A stretch of 61,755 nucleotides of DNA from Candidimonas sp. (GCA_004297945.1 SCRC01000015.1:1-61755), one strand, 5' to 3'; numbered from the stretch's first letter, positions 1 to 7,879 are shown. The notes: generated by a model from the letters alone, not told the origin. A program made the numbers and translations.

Positions 1-164
1 AGTCGGCCAAGCTCATTGGCTTGAATCCCCACGCCTATCTGCGCGACGTCTTGGAACGCTTGCCGACACACCCGAATAACCGGATCGATGAGCTACTGCC
101 CCACAACTGGACGGCGCCGGTGACCCTCGAAACCGACCCCGCTTCTCAAAAAAATTCCATCTAA
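1..164 (+). pseudogene. tnpC: IS66 transposase TnpC, C-terminal fragment
   Basis: The frame starting at base 3 is open to a TAA at 162-164 and gives the IS66 TnpC tail: SAKLIGLNPHAYL, then a stretch ending RIDELLPHNW. The same tail (LNGINPEACL...RIDELLPWN) appears in the second IS66 remnant at 734-1297, which confirms the family. The N-terminus lies outside the window, so the full element may be intact upstream. Confidence 0.8.
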
Positions 165-199
165 CGTGCGTGGGGGGATGTAGTTCCCCAAACGCTTAC
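1..199 (+). mobile_element. IS66-family element, 3' end only
   Basis: The window opens inside an IS66-type insertion sequence, of which only the transposase tail and terminus are visible. The last bases, 193-199, read CGCTTAC, the reverse complement of GTAAGCG, the usual start of IS66 inverted repeats. TIR-domain coding sequence begins immediately beyond on the other strand. The end is placed by motif only; no target duplication matching the second IS66 remnant could be seen. Confidence 0.6.
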
Positions 200-680
200 T
201 CTTCCCCAACTCCGGCTTAATATTAAGCGGCTTATCAAATACCCATCGCAATAATTGCTCGAAATTTCTGGCATACAACTCACCATCAGATAAATCGATA
301 TAGATTCTTGATTTATAGAATGCAGGAAGTTGCGCTTTACCGTTTTCATCCCTGCTAGCAATTACGGCAACAAACTTATTTTGATCAACACTCTCATAGA
401 CTTCGGCAGAAATTATTTGAGTTTCAGTACCTACACCACCCACACGGGCGTTCGCTTTAACGCCATATTGGTCGTCAATTACAAGTATTACCTTCTTTAT
501 TCCATCGTCAGTAACCATACGCTCCATAAAGGCGGTTGATGAAGCATCTACCCAATAGGTCGGATATTTTTTTTCGAATGACTTTTCAGTGTCGATCGTA
601 AGAAACTTAGTAATCCGATCAAATGCAGTTCTTATGCCAATACCTATTCCGCCACGCTTACGTTCACGCAAAGCAGTAAG
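200..680 (-). pseudogene. TIR-domain protein, truncated remnant
   Basis: The minus frame (open over 93-818) encodes the C-terminal two thirds of a bacterial TIR domain. Recognisable blocks are AFMERMVTDDGIKKVILVID, ARVGGVGTETQIIS, LPAFYKSRIYIDLSDG and NFEQLLRWVFDKPL. In this family they follow an N-terminal block (FISYSW-type start) that is missing here. TIR proteins of this type act in bacterial immunity or NAD cleavage. Both edges abut IS66-type termini (193-199 and 681-690), so the gene was probably truncated by insertions. The segment is visibly more AT-rich than the genes further in, suggesting foreign origin. A functional protein is unlikely, because the first beta strand and BB-loop region are absent. 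Confidence 0.75.
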
Positions 681-1300
681 GTAAGCACCCGGTCTTGGCC
701 GTGTTGACGACCTGATCGGCCTTGTATGGGTGTTTACAGCGTTACGTTCCAGGGCAATAGTTCGTCGATCCGATTCACTGGATAGTCGGCGATGGCGGTC
801 AACACATGGCGCAGGCACGCCTCGGGGTTGATGCCATTCAGCTTGGCGCTACCCAGCAAGCTGTACATGGTCGCGGCCCGCTCGCCACCCGCATCGGAGC
901 CCAGAAATAGGTAATTTTTCCGACCCAGGCTTACACCACGCAAGGCCCGTTCGGCCGCATTATTGTCGATTTCGATACGACCGTCGTCCAGGTAGCGTGT
1001 CAGCGCCTGCCACTGATTCATCGCATAGCCGATAGCATCCGCTGTGGCGGATTTACGCGACAGGGTCGGCAACTGCGCCCGCAACCAGACATGTAATGCG
1101 GTCACGAGGGATTTGGCCTGTTCTTGGCGGGTGGCCTGCCGCACATTGGGCGGGCTGCCGCGTATGGCCGACTCGATCTTATAAAGCGCGCCGACCTGCT
1201 CTAGCACGCGTGTCGTGATGGGCGTGGGCTGTGTGGCATGAATATCGTGGAACCGACGTCTCGCGTGAGCCCAGCATCCGGCCTCAATGACACCATCAGC
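681..1300 (-). mobile_element. IS66-family remnant, 3' half
   Basis: A second IS66-type piece reads on the minus strand. It starts at 681 with GTAAGCACCC, an IS66-like terminus, and contains the C-terminal part of tnpC. A near inverted copy of the tip (GGGTGTTTAC, 729-738) sits just inside. The 5' part of the element is gone, and the sequence switches to a RhuM fragment near 1297-1301. Confidence 0.6.
734..1297 (-). pseudogene. tnpC: IS66 transposase TnpC, C-terminal half
   Basis: About 187 residues of TnpC are present, from GVIEAGCWAHARRRFHDIHA through IEIDNNAAERALRGVSLGRK, FLGSDAGGERAATMYSLLGS and the tail RIDELLPWNVTL. IDNNAAERA and GSDAGG are hallmark IS66 blocks near the last catalytic acidic residue. 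The N-terminal half with the zinc-finger and HTH parts and the first catalytic residues is missing, so this is a non-functional remnant. Confidence 0.85.
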
Positions 1301-1442
1301 GAGCACATCAAGCATATTTTTGCGGATGGCGAACTGGCCGAAGAATCAGTTGTTCGGTTTTTCCGAACAACTGCCGCTGATGGCAAAATCTACGAGGTGG
1401 CACACTACAATCTGGCGATTGTGCTGGCTCTAGGCTACCGGG
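1301..1442 (+). pseudogene. RhuM-family protein, internal fragment
   Basis: This plus-strand fragment reads EHIKHIFADGELAEESVVRF followed by FRTTAADGKIYEVAHYNL and a GYRV end. That is the conserved core of the RhuM family, first described in a Salmonella pathogenicity island and common in defence and mobile islands. Both sides are replaced: an IS66 fragment on the left, an unrelated minus-strand gene piece on the right. Roughly 47 residues of a protein normally over 300 survive. A perfect 11-bp hairpin (1347-1373) lies inside it. Confidence 0.65.
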
Positions 1443-1671
1443 TACACGCCGTAGGGAAGCGCATACGATTTGATTTGTTCGCCACAACCACAGAAAGCCG
1501 GTCGTTAAATTCCTTACCTTCGTCAAATGGATTGCCATCATAGTACGATTCGCTTTCATCAAAATTAACTTGTTCAGGCTCGATATCCATCGATAAGGCC
1601 ACGGCCTCCCATGCTGCGACTTCAGGCATTAAGCGCCACTTTTTCCAGCGTGGCCGTCTTTTATTTTCCAT
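1435..1671 (-). pseudogene. Hypothetical protein, N-terminal fragment
   Basis: The minus frame begins MENKRRPRWKKWRLMPEVAA and continues WEAVALSMDIEPEQVNFDE. I recall similar starts (tryptophan/arginine-rich, then MPEV.xW.AVALS.xI.P) from hypothetical proteins on integrated elements. I cannot assign a function. The frame loses its family-like character near 1455, where it meets the RhuM fragment, so it is probably truncated at the C-terminus. Confidence 0.4.
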
Positions 1672-1803
1672 TCACACACCTTCCAAGCGCCTTCAATAAT
1701 AAGGTGCCACGCCAGCCGGGGAAGATGCCCGGTTTTCGCTCCGTCGAGCTAGGCGAGGCATTAAACTTTTTGCCTGAAACGTCAGGCGGCGTTGTGACTC
1801 AAA

Positions 1804-2133
1804 TTAGGCATGATGCTTTCCCTTCGGCTCAAACCGAATCACAAGGCGCTGGCCGCAGGCTTCGGCATAGCGGCGCAACGTCGACAATGAAGGGGCGTGC
1901 TTATGGCTGGCAATGCTGCCGTCGATGCGAGCTATCACAGGCTGTGATACTCCCATGCGCTCGGCAATCTCGGCTTGCGTCAAACCTACACGCTGGCGAA
2001 CGCGCAATCATTCAGATAGGGCGTTGAACTCGTCAGCTAATGCGTCATAAGCATCCCGAAATTCCGGGTCGCTTTTTCTAGCCTTGTCGGCATAGGCGCG
2101 TGGGTCAAATTGGATAGGGTTGTATGCACTCAT
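1804..2133 (-). pseudogene. HTH (Xre-type) antitoxin, interrupted by one stop
   Basis: From an ATG at 2131-2133 the frame gives MSAYNPIQFDPRAYADKARK through EFNALSE, then a TGA at 2008-2010. It continues without any shift as LRVRQRVGLTQAEIAERMGV and SQPVIARIDGS to the stop at 1804. The second part is a classic Xre/Cro helix-turn-helix, as in HigA-like antitoxins. A restart at TTG (2005-2007) would give a 67-residue DNA-binding fragment. The ATG overlaps the stop of the upstream toxin relic (ATGA), the usual toxin-antitoxin layout. I treat it as a nonsense-mutated antitoxin. Confidence 0.65.
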
Positions 2134-2245
2134 GGTTGTACCTCTCTTATCCGACGGCGAGCTATATCAAGAACTTTCACAGGGGTGCGTTCCGTTTTCC
2201 TAATGAAGCTGTAAATGATAACTACGCGGCGACCAATAACCGTCC
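2130..2245 (-). pseudogene. RelE/Gp49-like toxin, C-terminal remnant
   Basis: The minus strand reads GRRVVIIYSFIRKTERTPVK then VLDIARRRIREVQP and TGA at 2130-2132. The pattern YSFxRKTxxTPxxxxxIARRRIRE is the C-terminal signature of phage-derived Gp49/HigB-like mRNA interferases. The N-terminal half has been replaced by integrase sequence. Its stop overlaps the antitoxin start. It was too short and broken to be called by length alone; family similarity is from memory. Confidence 0.5.
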
Positions 2246-2985
2246 CATTGTCCGCAATGCCGGTTTTTCATTCTTGGGTTGCTCAATACCGGCCTGTTCC
2301 AATATCCAGCCCTCATACTTGGTATGCCACATCTGTAGCAGGTCGATAGGACGCACGCGGTAATGCTTTTCAGCCGTTGCACTTGGCTTGTGCCCCATGA
2401 TTTGCGGAATCACGCCAGCTTCAATATCTTGTCATGCGCGGCTCTCGGCTCTTGTATGCGGCCACTGGCAGCGGTCGGGCTGGCAAATACCCATTGCGAA
2501 GGCTCCCATGGCTGGCCCTTGCCTTCCACCTTGTCGGCAATGTCCATACGATGCCACCGAAAATCTATATCTGTCCATTTCAGCGCGGCGATTTCTTCAC
2601 GCCGTGCACCAGTCAATAACACGGTTTGCAGATAGGCAGCCCGTACCGGGTTTTCCAGCTTGCGCACCCGCTCGAACCACGGTTGCAAGTGCTGGCGCTC
2701 TAATGCGTCATGTCTGGCATTGGTGCTTGGCACTTCGTCTTTAACGTCCTGCTTGGTGCAAGCCCCCGGTATTACATAATCACGGTATGCGGCTCGGCCA
2801 GCACACCAGTTAAGGAAAGCGCGCAGGCGTACAAAACCAGCACGCGCCACGCCGGGCCTATGGCGCTGTTCAATTAGCCACTGCTCCACAGCATCACTAT
2901 CAATTTTCGATAACGGCAATTGCAGCAGGCCATACAGCGGCCCCGGTTGCGTCGTGTCGCCCTCGCCCTTCTTGCGCCCCCTCAA
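2222..2985 (-). pseudogene. Tyrosine recombinase (phage/ICE integrase), decayed
   Basis: The first frame (2410-2985) covers a core-binding segment (SDAVEQWLIEQRHRPGVARA) and the first catalytic block, LLTGARREEIAALKWTDID, containing the active-site Arg. A second frame (2222-2413) gives IPQIMGHKPSATAEKHYRVR, with the catalytic Tyr, and the tail GWILEQAGIEQPK. Missing between them is the HxLRR box. A shorter deletion follows VEGKGQP, since the text jumps to WEPSQWVFASP. The N-terminus also starts late. With the HxLRR motif and reading frame lost it cannot recombine DNA. It marks a former integrated element; no attachment site was identified. Confidence 0.8.
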
Positions 2986-3041
2986 TCGCGTTACGAGCAG
3001 ATGAAATTAGGGTTGTGGCGGCGTTTAAGGCCGCTCACGGG

Positions 3042-3488
3042 TTACCCAGCGCCTTTTAGCGCTTCCTTGCGCCGGCTCATGTAGCTACCCGTCAGTTCGT
3101 ACACGAGCATGCCGACCAGCATGGCCGCTACAAAGGCGACGGCTTTGAGGTGTCCCGACCCTATCGCCACAATTGCGGGGCCTGGGCAAAATCCTGCCAG
3201 GCCCCAGCCTGCGCCAAATACCAGGCTACCTAGTACAAGCCGCTTGTCGATGGCCGTTGCGCGGGGTAGGCGCAAGGCGCCGCCTATGAGTGTGTGGGTG
3301 CGTTTGCGGGCTATTCGGAAGGCGAAAAAGCCGACCACAATTGCGCCTCCCATTACCAGCGCCAGAGACGGATCCCACAGCCCTGACAGGTCAAGGAAGC
3401 CGAGTACTCTGGCTGGATCAGCCATGCCCGAAAGGACCAGCCCGGTGCCAAACACCAGACCGACGAGAAATACCAGAAAGCGTTGCAT
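3042..3488 (-). CDS. YeeE/YedE-type sulfur transporter, second half-protein (DUF6691)
   Basis: This 148-residue inner-membrane protein has about four hydrophobic segments and the motif GAGWGLAGFCPGPAIVAIGS, the DUF6691 half of the YeeE/YedE (TsuA-like) family. Full-length members contain two such cores; here they are split into two adjacent genes, as in the PmpA/PmpB and BigR-operon arrangement. The ATG at 3486-3488 is chosen over longer frames because it starts directly with the hydrophobic MQRFLVFLVGLVFGTGLVLS. It lies 26 bases after the partner gene in one operon with the ArsR regulator. Import of thiosulfate or another sulfane-sulfur compound is inferred from family and context. Confidence 0.85.
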   Translation of the reverse strand: MQRFLVFLVGLVFGTGLVLSGMADPARVLGFLDLSGLWDPSLALVMGGAIVVGFFAFRIARKRTHTLIGGALRLPRATAIDKRLVLGSLVFGAGWGLAGFCPGPAIVAIGSGHLKAVAFVAAMLVGMLVYELTGSYMSRRKEALKGAG

Positions 3489-3514
3489 AGTAATTTCCTT
3501 GGTTGAAGCGGGAT

Positions 3515-3949
3515 TCAGCTCAGTACATGGCGAATGAGATACACCGTGATGAAACCCACGGCCATGAAAATCAGGGTGGCCACCAGAGAGCGCGGCGACA
3601 GGCGGGAGATGCCGCATACGCCGTGGCCGCTGGTGCAGCCTGAACCCAATCGGGTGCCCAGCCCCACCAGTAACCCGGCGATCACCAACGTGGTCCAGCC
3701 GGAATCGATGTTCGAGACAGGCGGCCCCGCCAGAAGTGTCCACAGGATCGGCGCCGCCAGCATCCCAAGAATGAACCACAGGCGCCAGCCCACGTCACCC
3801 GATTGGGGTCGCAATAGCCCGCCCACAATTCCGCTGACACCAAGAATACGTCCGTTGACAAGGATGAATATCGCCGCCGCGAGCCCGATCAGTAGTCCGC
3901 CGGCCAGCGAGGCCCATGGGGTGAAATGGATCCAGTCGATCGATGGCAT
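3515..3949 (-). CDS. YeeE/YedE-type sulfur transporter, first half-protein
   Basis: A 144-residue membrane protein with four or five hydrophobic segments. The conserved motif [20 protein letters not shown] is the cysteine-bearing pore motif of YeeE/TsuA transporters. Its ATG (3947-3949) shares one base with the stop of the arsR gene, so the two are translationally coupled. It pairs with the DUF6691 half-protein just downstream. The family moves thiosulfate or related sulfur species; the neighbouring persulfide dioxygenase and persulfide-type repressor support a role in sulfide/persulfide handling. Confidence 0.88.
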   Translation of the reverse strand: MPSIDWIHFTPWASLAGGLLIGLAAAIFILVNGRILGVSGIVGGLLRPQSGDVGWRLWFILGMLAAPILWTLLAGPPVSNIDSGWTTLVIAGLLVGLGTRLGSGCTSGHGVCGISRLSPRSLVATLIFMAVGFITVYLIRHVLS

Positions 3950-4275
3950 TATTTTTCCTCTTGTTTATCGCAAAATTGCGCGTACAGCACCTTCATGACA
4001 GCTCGCGTAGGTGGGCTGGAAATCCGGTAGTAGATATTTTTTCCTTCACGTCGCGTAGCGACAAGTTCTTCTGTGCGCAGCACACCCAGTTGCTGCGACA
4101 GTGTGGGCTGCCCGATGCCTACAAGTGCTTCGAGCTCGCCGACACATTTTTCGCCCTGCGTCATCTGGCATAGCAGAAGTAACCGGTCCCGGTTTGACAG
4201 AACCTTCATTAGCCGACAGGCCGCGTCCGCCGCGTTGCGCATTACGTCCATATCCAGGGCCGCTTCTTGTGTCAT
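3949..4275 (-). CDS. bigR: ArsR-family repressor, BigR/SqrR-like persulfide sensor
   Basis: This 108-residue winged-helix protein has the recognition region VGIGQPTLSQQLGVLRTEEL and wing RREGKNIYYRI. BigR and SqrR sense persulfide through two cysteines, one in the LxC position before the GExxVGEL helix and one near the C-terminus. Cys36 (LLLLCQM) and Cys102 (AQFCDK) occupy those positions here; Cys20 and Cys44 are extra. ATG at 4273-4275 is chosen because this gives the standard ArsR length, although the frame is open much further upstream. It is divergent from the dioxygenase over a perfect palindrome, so it probably represses both directions until persulfide forms a disulfide or polysulfide bridge. 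Metal-type ArsR ligands are not evident. Confidence 0.85.
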   Translation of the reverse strand: MTQEAALDMDVMRNAADAACRLMKVLSNRDRLLLLCQMTQGEKCVGELEALVGIGQPTLSQQLGVLRTEELVATRREGKNIYYRISSPPTRAVMKVLYAQFCDKQEEK

Positions 4276-4308
4276 GCCTGAAATCTCTCTTTTATCTAAG
4301 TAAATAAC

Positions 4309-4328
4309 ATTATATTTATAAATATAAT
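4309..4328. promoter_or_regulatory. Candidate BigR-type operator, 20-bp perfect palindrome
   Basis: ATTATATTTATAAATATAAT is its own reverse complement over all 20 bases. It lies in the very AT-rich gap between the arsR start (4275) and the dioxygenase start (4399). BigR operators known from Xylella and Agrobacterium are AT-rich palindromes of the same kind. It is placed to control both divergent promoters. Confidence 0.75.
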
Positions 4329-4398
4329 ATAATTCAACACAGTATTTGAAGCATCTCATTTGAAGTATCTCGTTTCCCAGGATTCGCCGGAGGATGTT

Positions 4399-5259
4399 AT
4401 GAATCCCGTTGTAAAGGAATTTTTTGAACCCGTGACCGGGACCCTGACTTACGTGGTTTTCGAGAGGGTGGGTTCTTGCTGTGCCGTGATTGATTCCGTG
4501 CTGGGCTTCGATCCCAAGTCGGGACGCACGGATACCCGGTCGGCCGATCAGCTCATTGAGTTCATTGGTCGGCAAAATCTTCAGGTGCAATGGATTCTGG
4601 AAACGCATGCCCATGCCGATCATCTTTCGGCCGCGCAGTATATTCAAAAGCAAGTGGGCGGCAAGGTTGGGATTGGTGCCAACATTACTCTTGTTCAGAG
4701 TGTGTTCCAGAAGATTTTCAATCTGGAGCCTTCTTTCAAACTGGATGGCAGCCAATTTGATCATTTGTTTTACGACGGCGAGACGTTCGCTATTGGCAAT
4801 CTGCGCGGAAAGGTGATGTGCGTACCCGGGCATACTCCCGCTTGCGTGGCCTATCAGGTTGGCGATGCCGTGTTCGTTGGCGACACCTTGTTTATGCCTG
4901 ATGTGGGCACGGCGCGGTGCGACTTCCCCGGCGGAGATGCTCACGCCATGTATCGTTCGGTTCAAAAACTGTTTGGTTTGCCGCGGCGGACGCGACTATT
5001 CACCTGTCATGATTATCCCCCCAACGGCCGTCCGGTCCGATGGGAGTCGACGATTGAGGAGCAACGCGCCGGCAATATTCATATTCGCGACGGCGTGAGC
5101 GAAGCAGAGTTCGTGCTCGTCCGCAGCAAGCGCGATGCCACGCTTGAGATGCCGACACTGATTTTGCCGGCCGTTCAGGTGAATGTCCGTGCCGGAAAAA
5201 TGCCGCTTCAAGAGGCGAATGGTGCGACGTATTTAAAAATACCCATCAACGTGCTGTGA
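4399..5259 (+). CDS. Persulfide dioxygenase, ETHE1/Blh-type
   Basis: This 286-residue metallo-beta-lactamase-fold protein oxidises glutathione persulfide to sulfite plus glutathione. Metal and active-site motifs are THAHADHLSAA (His70, His72, Asp74, His75), GHTP (His145), GDTLFMPDVGTARCDFPGGD (Asp162, Asp168) and CHDY (His204). GTARCDFPGG is typical of ETHE1-like persulfide dioxygenases rather than glyoxalase II. The ATG at 4399 follows a strong GGAGG (4389-4393); an in-frame TTG at 4360 lacks a comparable site. There is no rhodanese or DUF442 fusion. Divergent transcription from the BigR-like gene matches the bigR-blh operon described in plant-associated bacteria. Confidence 0.9.
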   Translation: MNPVVKEFFEPVTGTLTYVVFERVGSCCAVIDSVLGFDPKSGRTDTRSADQLIEFIGRQNLQVQWILETHAHADHLSAAQYIQKQVGGKVGIGANITLVQSVFQKIFNLEPSFKLDGSQFDHLFYDGETFAIGNLRGKVMCVPGHTPACVAYQVGDAVFVGDTLFMPDVGTARCDFPGGDAHAMYRSVQKLFGLPRRTRLFTCHDYPPNGRPVRWESTIEEQRAGNIHIRDGVSEAEFVLVRSKRDATLEMPTLILPAVQVNVRAGKMPLQEANGATYLKIPINVL

Positions 5260-5281
5260 CGGATCGATAAAAGGAATGGCC

Positions 5282-5592
5282 ATGGAAATGAAATGCCCGC
5301 ACTGCGGCTAACGTAATCGTGCGCCCGCCAGCAAGCTCGACAGCAACCCTGCTTGCGGCAAGTGTCACGAGCCGCTTTTAAACAGCCCGATAAGCTGGGC
5401 GGTGCCGTTGTTTTCGCCAAGATGGACACTGAATCCCACCAGGAAATTGGAGCCAAATTCAATATCCGCTCGATCCCCACCTTGGCGACGTTTTTTAGTG
5501 GGAAGGAGCTTGGCCGCACAGTAGGAGCACTGCCTGGGCCAGAGCTGGAAAAATGGGTTCAACGGGCTATTGAACAGACTGCGAATACATAA
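5282..5592 (+). pseudogene. trxC: Thioredoxin 2 (trxC), broken relic
   Basis: ATG at 5282 opens MEMKCPHCG, the zinc-finger start of TrxC, but codon 10 is TAA. The same frame continues RNRAPASKLDSNPACGKCHE, completing the second CxxC pair. The frame then shifts to one reading VVFAKMDTESHQEIGAKFNI and RSIPTLATFFSGKELGR, the C-terminal half of thioredoxin with its cis-Pro (SIPT). The active-site WCGPC segment between the two halves is deleted. The gene had a good ribosome site and would have been co-transcribed with the persulfide dioxygenase. It is now clearly inactive. Confidence 0.8.
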
Positions 5593-5611
5593 GCCTGCAT
5601 AAGGTGAAGCG

Positions 5612-5932
5612 TTGCACGTCCGAGCGGCTGTGGATCTGGCCATTAGATATTTTGATGGCCTTGATCGTGATCTAGATGTTCATTTACTGTATGCAGATCA
5701 GTCGCTATTGTCGATTGACGCGGCTATGCGCGATCAGGGTATTGTGCTGACGAGTCCGTGGCTTGTAGAAGAGGAATTGGCTCTAGAGCTTCTTGTCGAG
5801 CCATTTACGCAATTTCTGCCGCTCGATAGCGGCTTCTACCTGGTCCATCAGTGGGTTGGCAATTTGCGTCCGGCCGTCCACACCTTGATGCAGTGGCTGA
5901 TCCAGCACGAGTCATTCTCGACTCGCAAATAA
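5612..5932 (+). pseudogene. LysR-type regulator, C-terminal remnant
   Basis: About 100 residues match the end of a LysR effector-binding domain: LLSIDAAMRDQGIVLTSPWL, then SGFYLVHQ and LRPAVHTLMQWL. No DNA-binding helix-turn-helix precedes it, and the frame starts without a usable N-terminus. Its 3' end overlaps the 3' end of ycaO by 21 bases on the opposite strand. Likely a decayed gene left after deletion, as with the adjacent trxC relic. Confidence 0.65.
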
Positions 5933-7633
5933 TTTATCGTAAGCCGCCAGCAGCGTCTGGTGCATGGCGCTGCCCTGCATGTCGGGGCCCAGGGGTTCGA
6001 GTCCGAAGAAACGCTCGCTGCGGTCTAGCAAGGCCTGGGCCTGGCGTACTGTTTCGGCACCATACATCATCACCAGTGAGCGGTGGTAGTTCTCTATGCT
6101 TTCGACGTTAAGCATGCTTTCTATGCAGCGATACACCAGGCGGCGCGCTGGATTCAGATCGTTGAAATGATGAATCCAGTCGCAGCCTTCGCGAGTGGCG
6201 TCCTCATCACCCACGGCCAGCGCCAGCAGCGTTTTCAGCTCACCGATGCGCAGTTGTTTCCATGGCGTGCCCACAGGAATCGCCAGGCCCAGAATTTCCC
6301 AGAGCGGGCGTTCATCATTCAGGTTCATGGTTTGCAGGTCGGACAGCAGTTCAGTCGCTTCGGCATCACTTAGATCGGACAGGCGCAGCAGCGCCGGGCG
6401 AATAGCATTGCCGATGCTATTGTTTTCCCATTCAAGATCTTCGACCGGATAAATCTCGGACATGCCGGGCACCAGGATACGGCAGCTGTACGCGCCTTGT
6501 TCGCTAAAGTCGGAGACGTAAATATCTTTGCCTTCGCCGTGAATGCATTGCACGAGCCAGTGGTAGTCTTCCTCGGTGGTGGTGCCAAAGTTCCAGTCGA
6601 CAAACTCAAAGTCCGGCGTATTGCCCATGAAGTTCCAACTGATCACGCCGCTGGAATCGACAAAATGAATTTCCAGATTGGAGACGGCATTGATCTCGCT
6701 CATGTCAAAGCCCGGCTCGGGAAAGCCTTCCAGCGAGTCCAGCGCGCGGCCTTGCAGCAGCTCGGTCATGGCGCGTTCGAGCGCGATTTCCAGGCGCGGA
6801 TGCGCGCCGTAGCTGGAGAAGACGCCCTGGTCTTTCGGGTGCACCAGCGTTACATTCATAACGGGGTAGCGTCCGCCCAGTGACGCATCCTTGACCAGAA
6901 TGCCAAAGCCCGCGTGGCGCAGGCCCGCGATGCCGGCCTGAATATTTGGAAAGCGTGCGATCACTTCATCGGGCACTTCGGGCAGGCACAGCGCTTCGCT
7001 GATGATGCGATATTTACTGTGCCGCTCGAAAATCTCGGACAGGGCCTGGGTGCGTGCTTCCATCAGGGTGTTGCCCGCCGCCATTCCATTACTGACGTAG
7101 AGATTGCCGATGATGTTGACAGGGAAGTAAACCTGGGCGCCATCGCGCAGGCGCGTGTAGGGCAGGGTGCAGATGCCACGCTTTACGTGGCCGGAATTCA
7201 GGTCGACCAGCACTTCGCCGTCGATTTCACCGTCGGGGTTGTAGAACGCACGCAGCTCGGAGTTAAGCATTTCATCGGGCCATTTCCCGTCCGGTGTGGG
7301 CGCGAACCAGCGCTCTTGCGGATAGTGTACGAAAGGACGGTTGGCGCGGGTTTCGCCCAGATAAAAGTGAGTCCAGAAATAATGAGTGCCCAGGCGCTCA
7401 AAGAATTCGCCGTAGGCACTGGCGCGCGCAGCCAGTTCAGTCGCGCCCTTGCCATTGGAAAACAGCATTGGGCAGTCATTGTCCTTCATGTGGGTGGACC
7501 AGATGCCGTCGACTTCGTGCAGCAGAGAGGATTCATTAAGATGAAACCCGCGAGCCGCCAGCTTTTTCCGCATGGTGTCGATGGTTGATTCGAGCGAGGC
7601 GTCTTTGCCGGGGATAAAGCTTTCGGTTTGCAT
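5912..7633 (-). CDS. ycaO: YcaO-domain protein, E. coli YcaO type
   Basis: The 573-residue protein is close to the length of E. coli YcaO (about 586). The N-terminal ATP-grasp-like YcaO core holds SNGKGATELAARASAYGEFF and SNGMAAGNTLMEARTQALSE IFERHSKYR, which carry the acidic residues that bind ATP-Mg in this family. The C-terminal third is the tetratricopeptide-like part of the E. coli type. YcaO proteins activate amide backbones; E. coli YcaO has been linked to beta-methylthiolation of ribosomal protein S12 with RimO. No peptide precursor or RimO gene is adjacent, so I infer the housekeeping role. Start ATG at 7631-7633 is preceded by GAGA. Confidence 0.88.
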   Translation of the reverse strand: MQTESFIPGKDASLESTIDTMRKKLAARGFHLNESSLLHEVDGIWSTHMKDNDCPMLFSNGKGATELAARASAYGEFFERLGTHYFWTHFYLGETRANRPFVHYPQERWFAPTPDGKWPDEMLNSELRAFYNPDGEIDGEVLVDLNSGHVKRGICTLPYTRLRDGAQVYFPVNIIGNLYVSNGMAAGNTLMEARTQALSEIFERHSKYRIISEALCLPEVPDEVIARFPNIQAGIAGLRHAGFGILVKDASLGGRYPVMNVTLVHPKDQGVFSSYGAHPRLEIALERAMTELLQGRALDSLEGFPEPGFDMSEINAVSNLEIHFVDSSGVISWNFMGNTPDFEFVDWNFGTTTEEDYHWLVQCIHGEGKDIYVSDFSEQGAYSCRILVPGMSEIYPVEDLEWENNSIGNAIRPALLRLSDLSDAEATELLSDLQTMNLNDERPLWEILGLAIPVGTPWKQLRIGELKTLLALAVGDEDATREGCDWIHHFNDLNPARRLVYRCIESMLNVESIENYHRSLVMMYGAETVRQAQALLDRSERFFGLEPLGPDMQGSAMHQTLLAAYDKLFASRE

Positions 7634-7744
7634 AGGGGGTCTCAGTGAAGGCGCGGCAAGTGGGCGCCGCCTGTTGGCACCCCGGTGAGATCGCGGGCGC
7701 GCCCCGAGTGTAGCAGTGACCCATTTTGCGTGGTTTTTGCGGTG

Positions 7745-7846
7745 CTATCGGATGGCGCCGTAAAGTAGCAGATCGCTGCTGACGGCAAGGGCGGAGCCGT
7801 CGTTGACGGCATCCCTTGGGCGCAATGTGTTTTGACTCTGTCGCAT
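7745..7846 (-). CDS. Possible 33-residue peptide or gene remnant
   Basis: A 33-codon minus-strand frame starts at ATG 7844-7846, reads MRQSQNTLRPRDAVNDGSAL and ends at TAG 7745. It has a good ribosome site (GGAGACAAAAC before ATG) and lies 33 bases downstream of the molybdopterin fusion gene, so it could be its last cistron. No family is recognised. It may be the start of a gene otherwise deleted. Apart from this, the 247-base gap between the fusion gene and ycaO shows nothing. Confidence 0.3.
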   Translation of the reverse strand: MRQSQNTLRPRDAVNDGSALAVSSDLLLYGAIR

Positions 7847-7879
7847 GTTTTGTCTCCGAAGTGGATTTTTTAAGTGTGT

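Noticed and set aside
200-680. Thoeris or another complete TIR-based defence system
   Set aside because: The TIR domain is truncated and no ThsA, effector or partner gene lies next to it.
1772-1787. Terminator formed by GCCTGA AACG TCAGGC
   Set aside because: The hairpin is perfect but no T-run follows on either strand.
3949-4965. Long 338-residue minus-strand frame including the ArsR gene
   Set aside because: The N-terminal 230 residues are antisense to the persulfide dioxygenase and show no family sequence; the ArsR protein starts at 4275.
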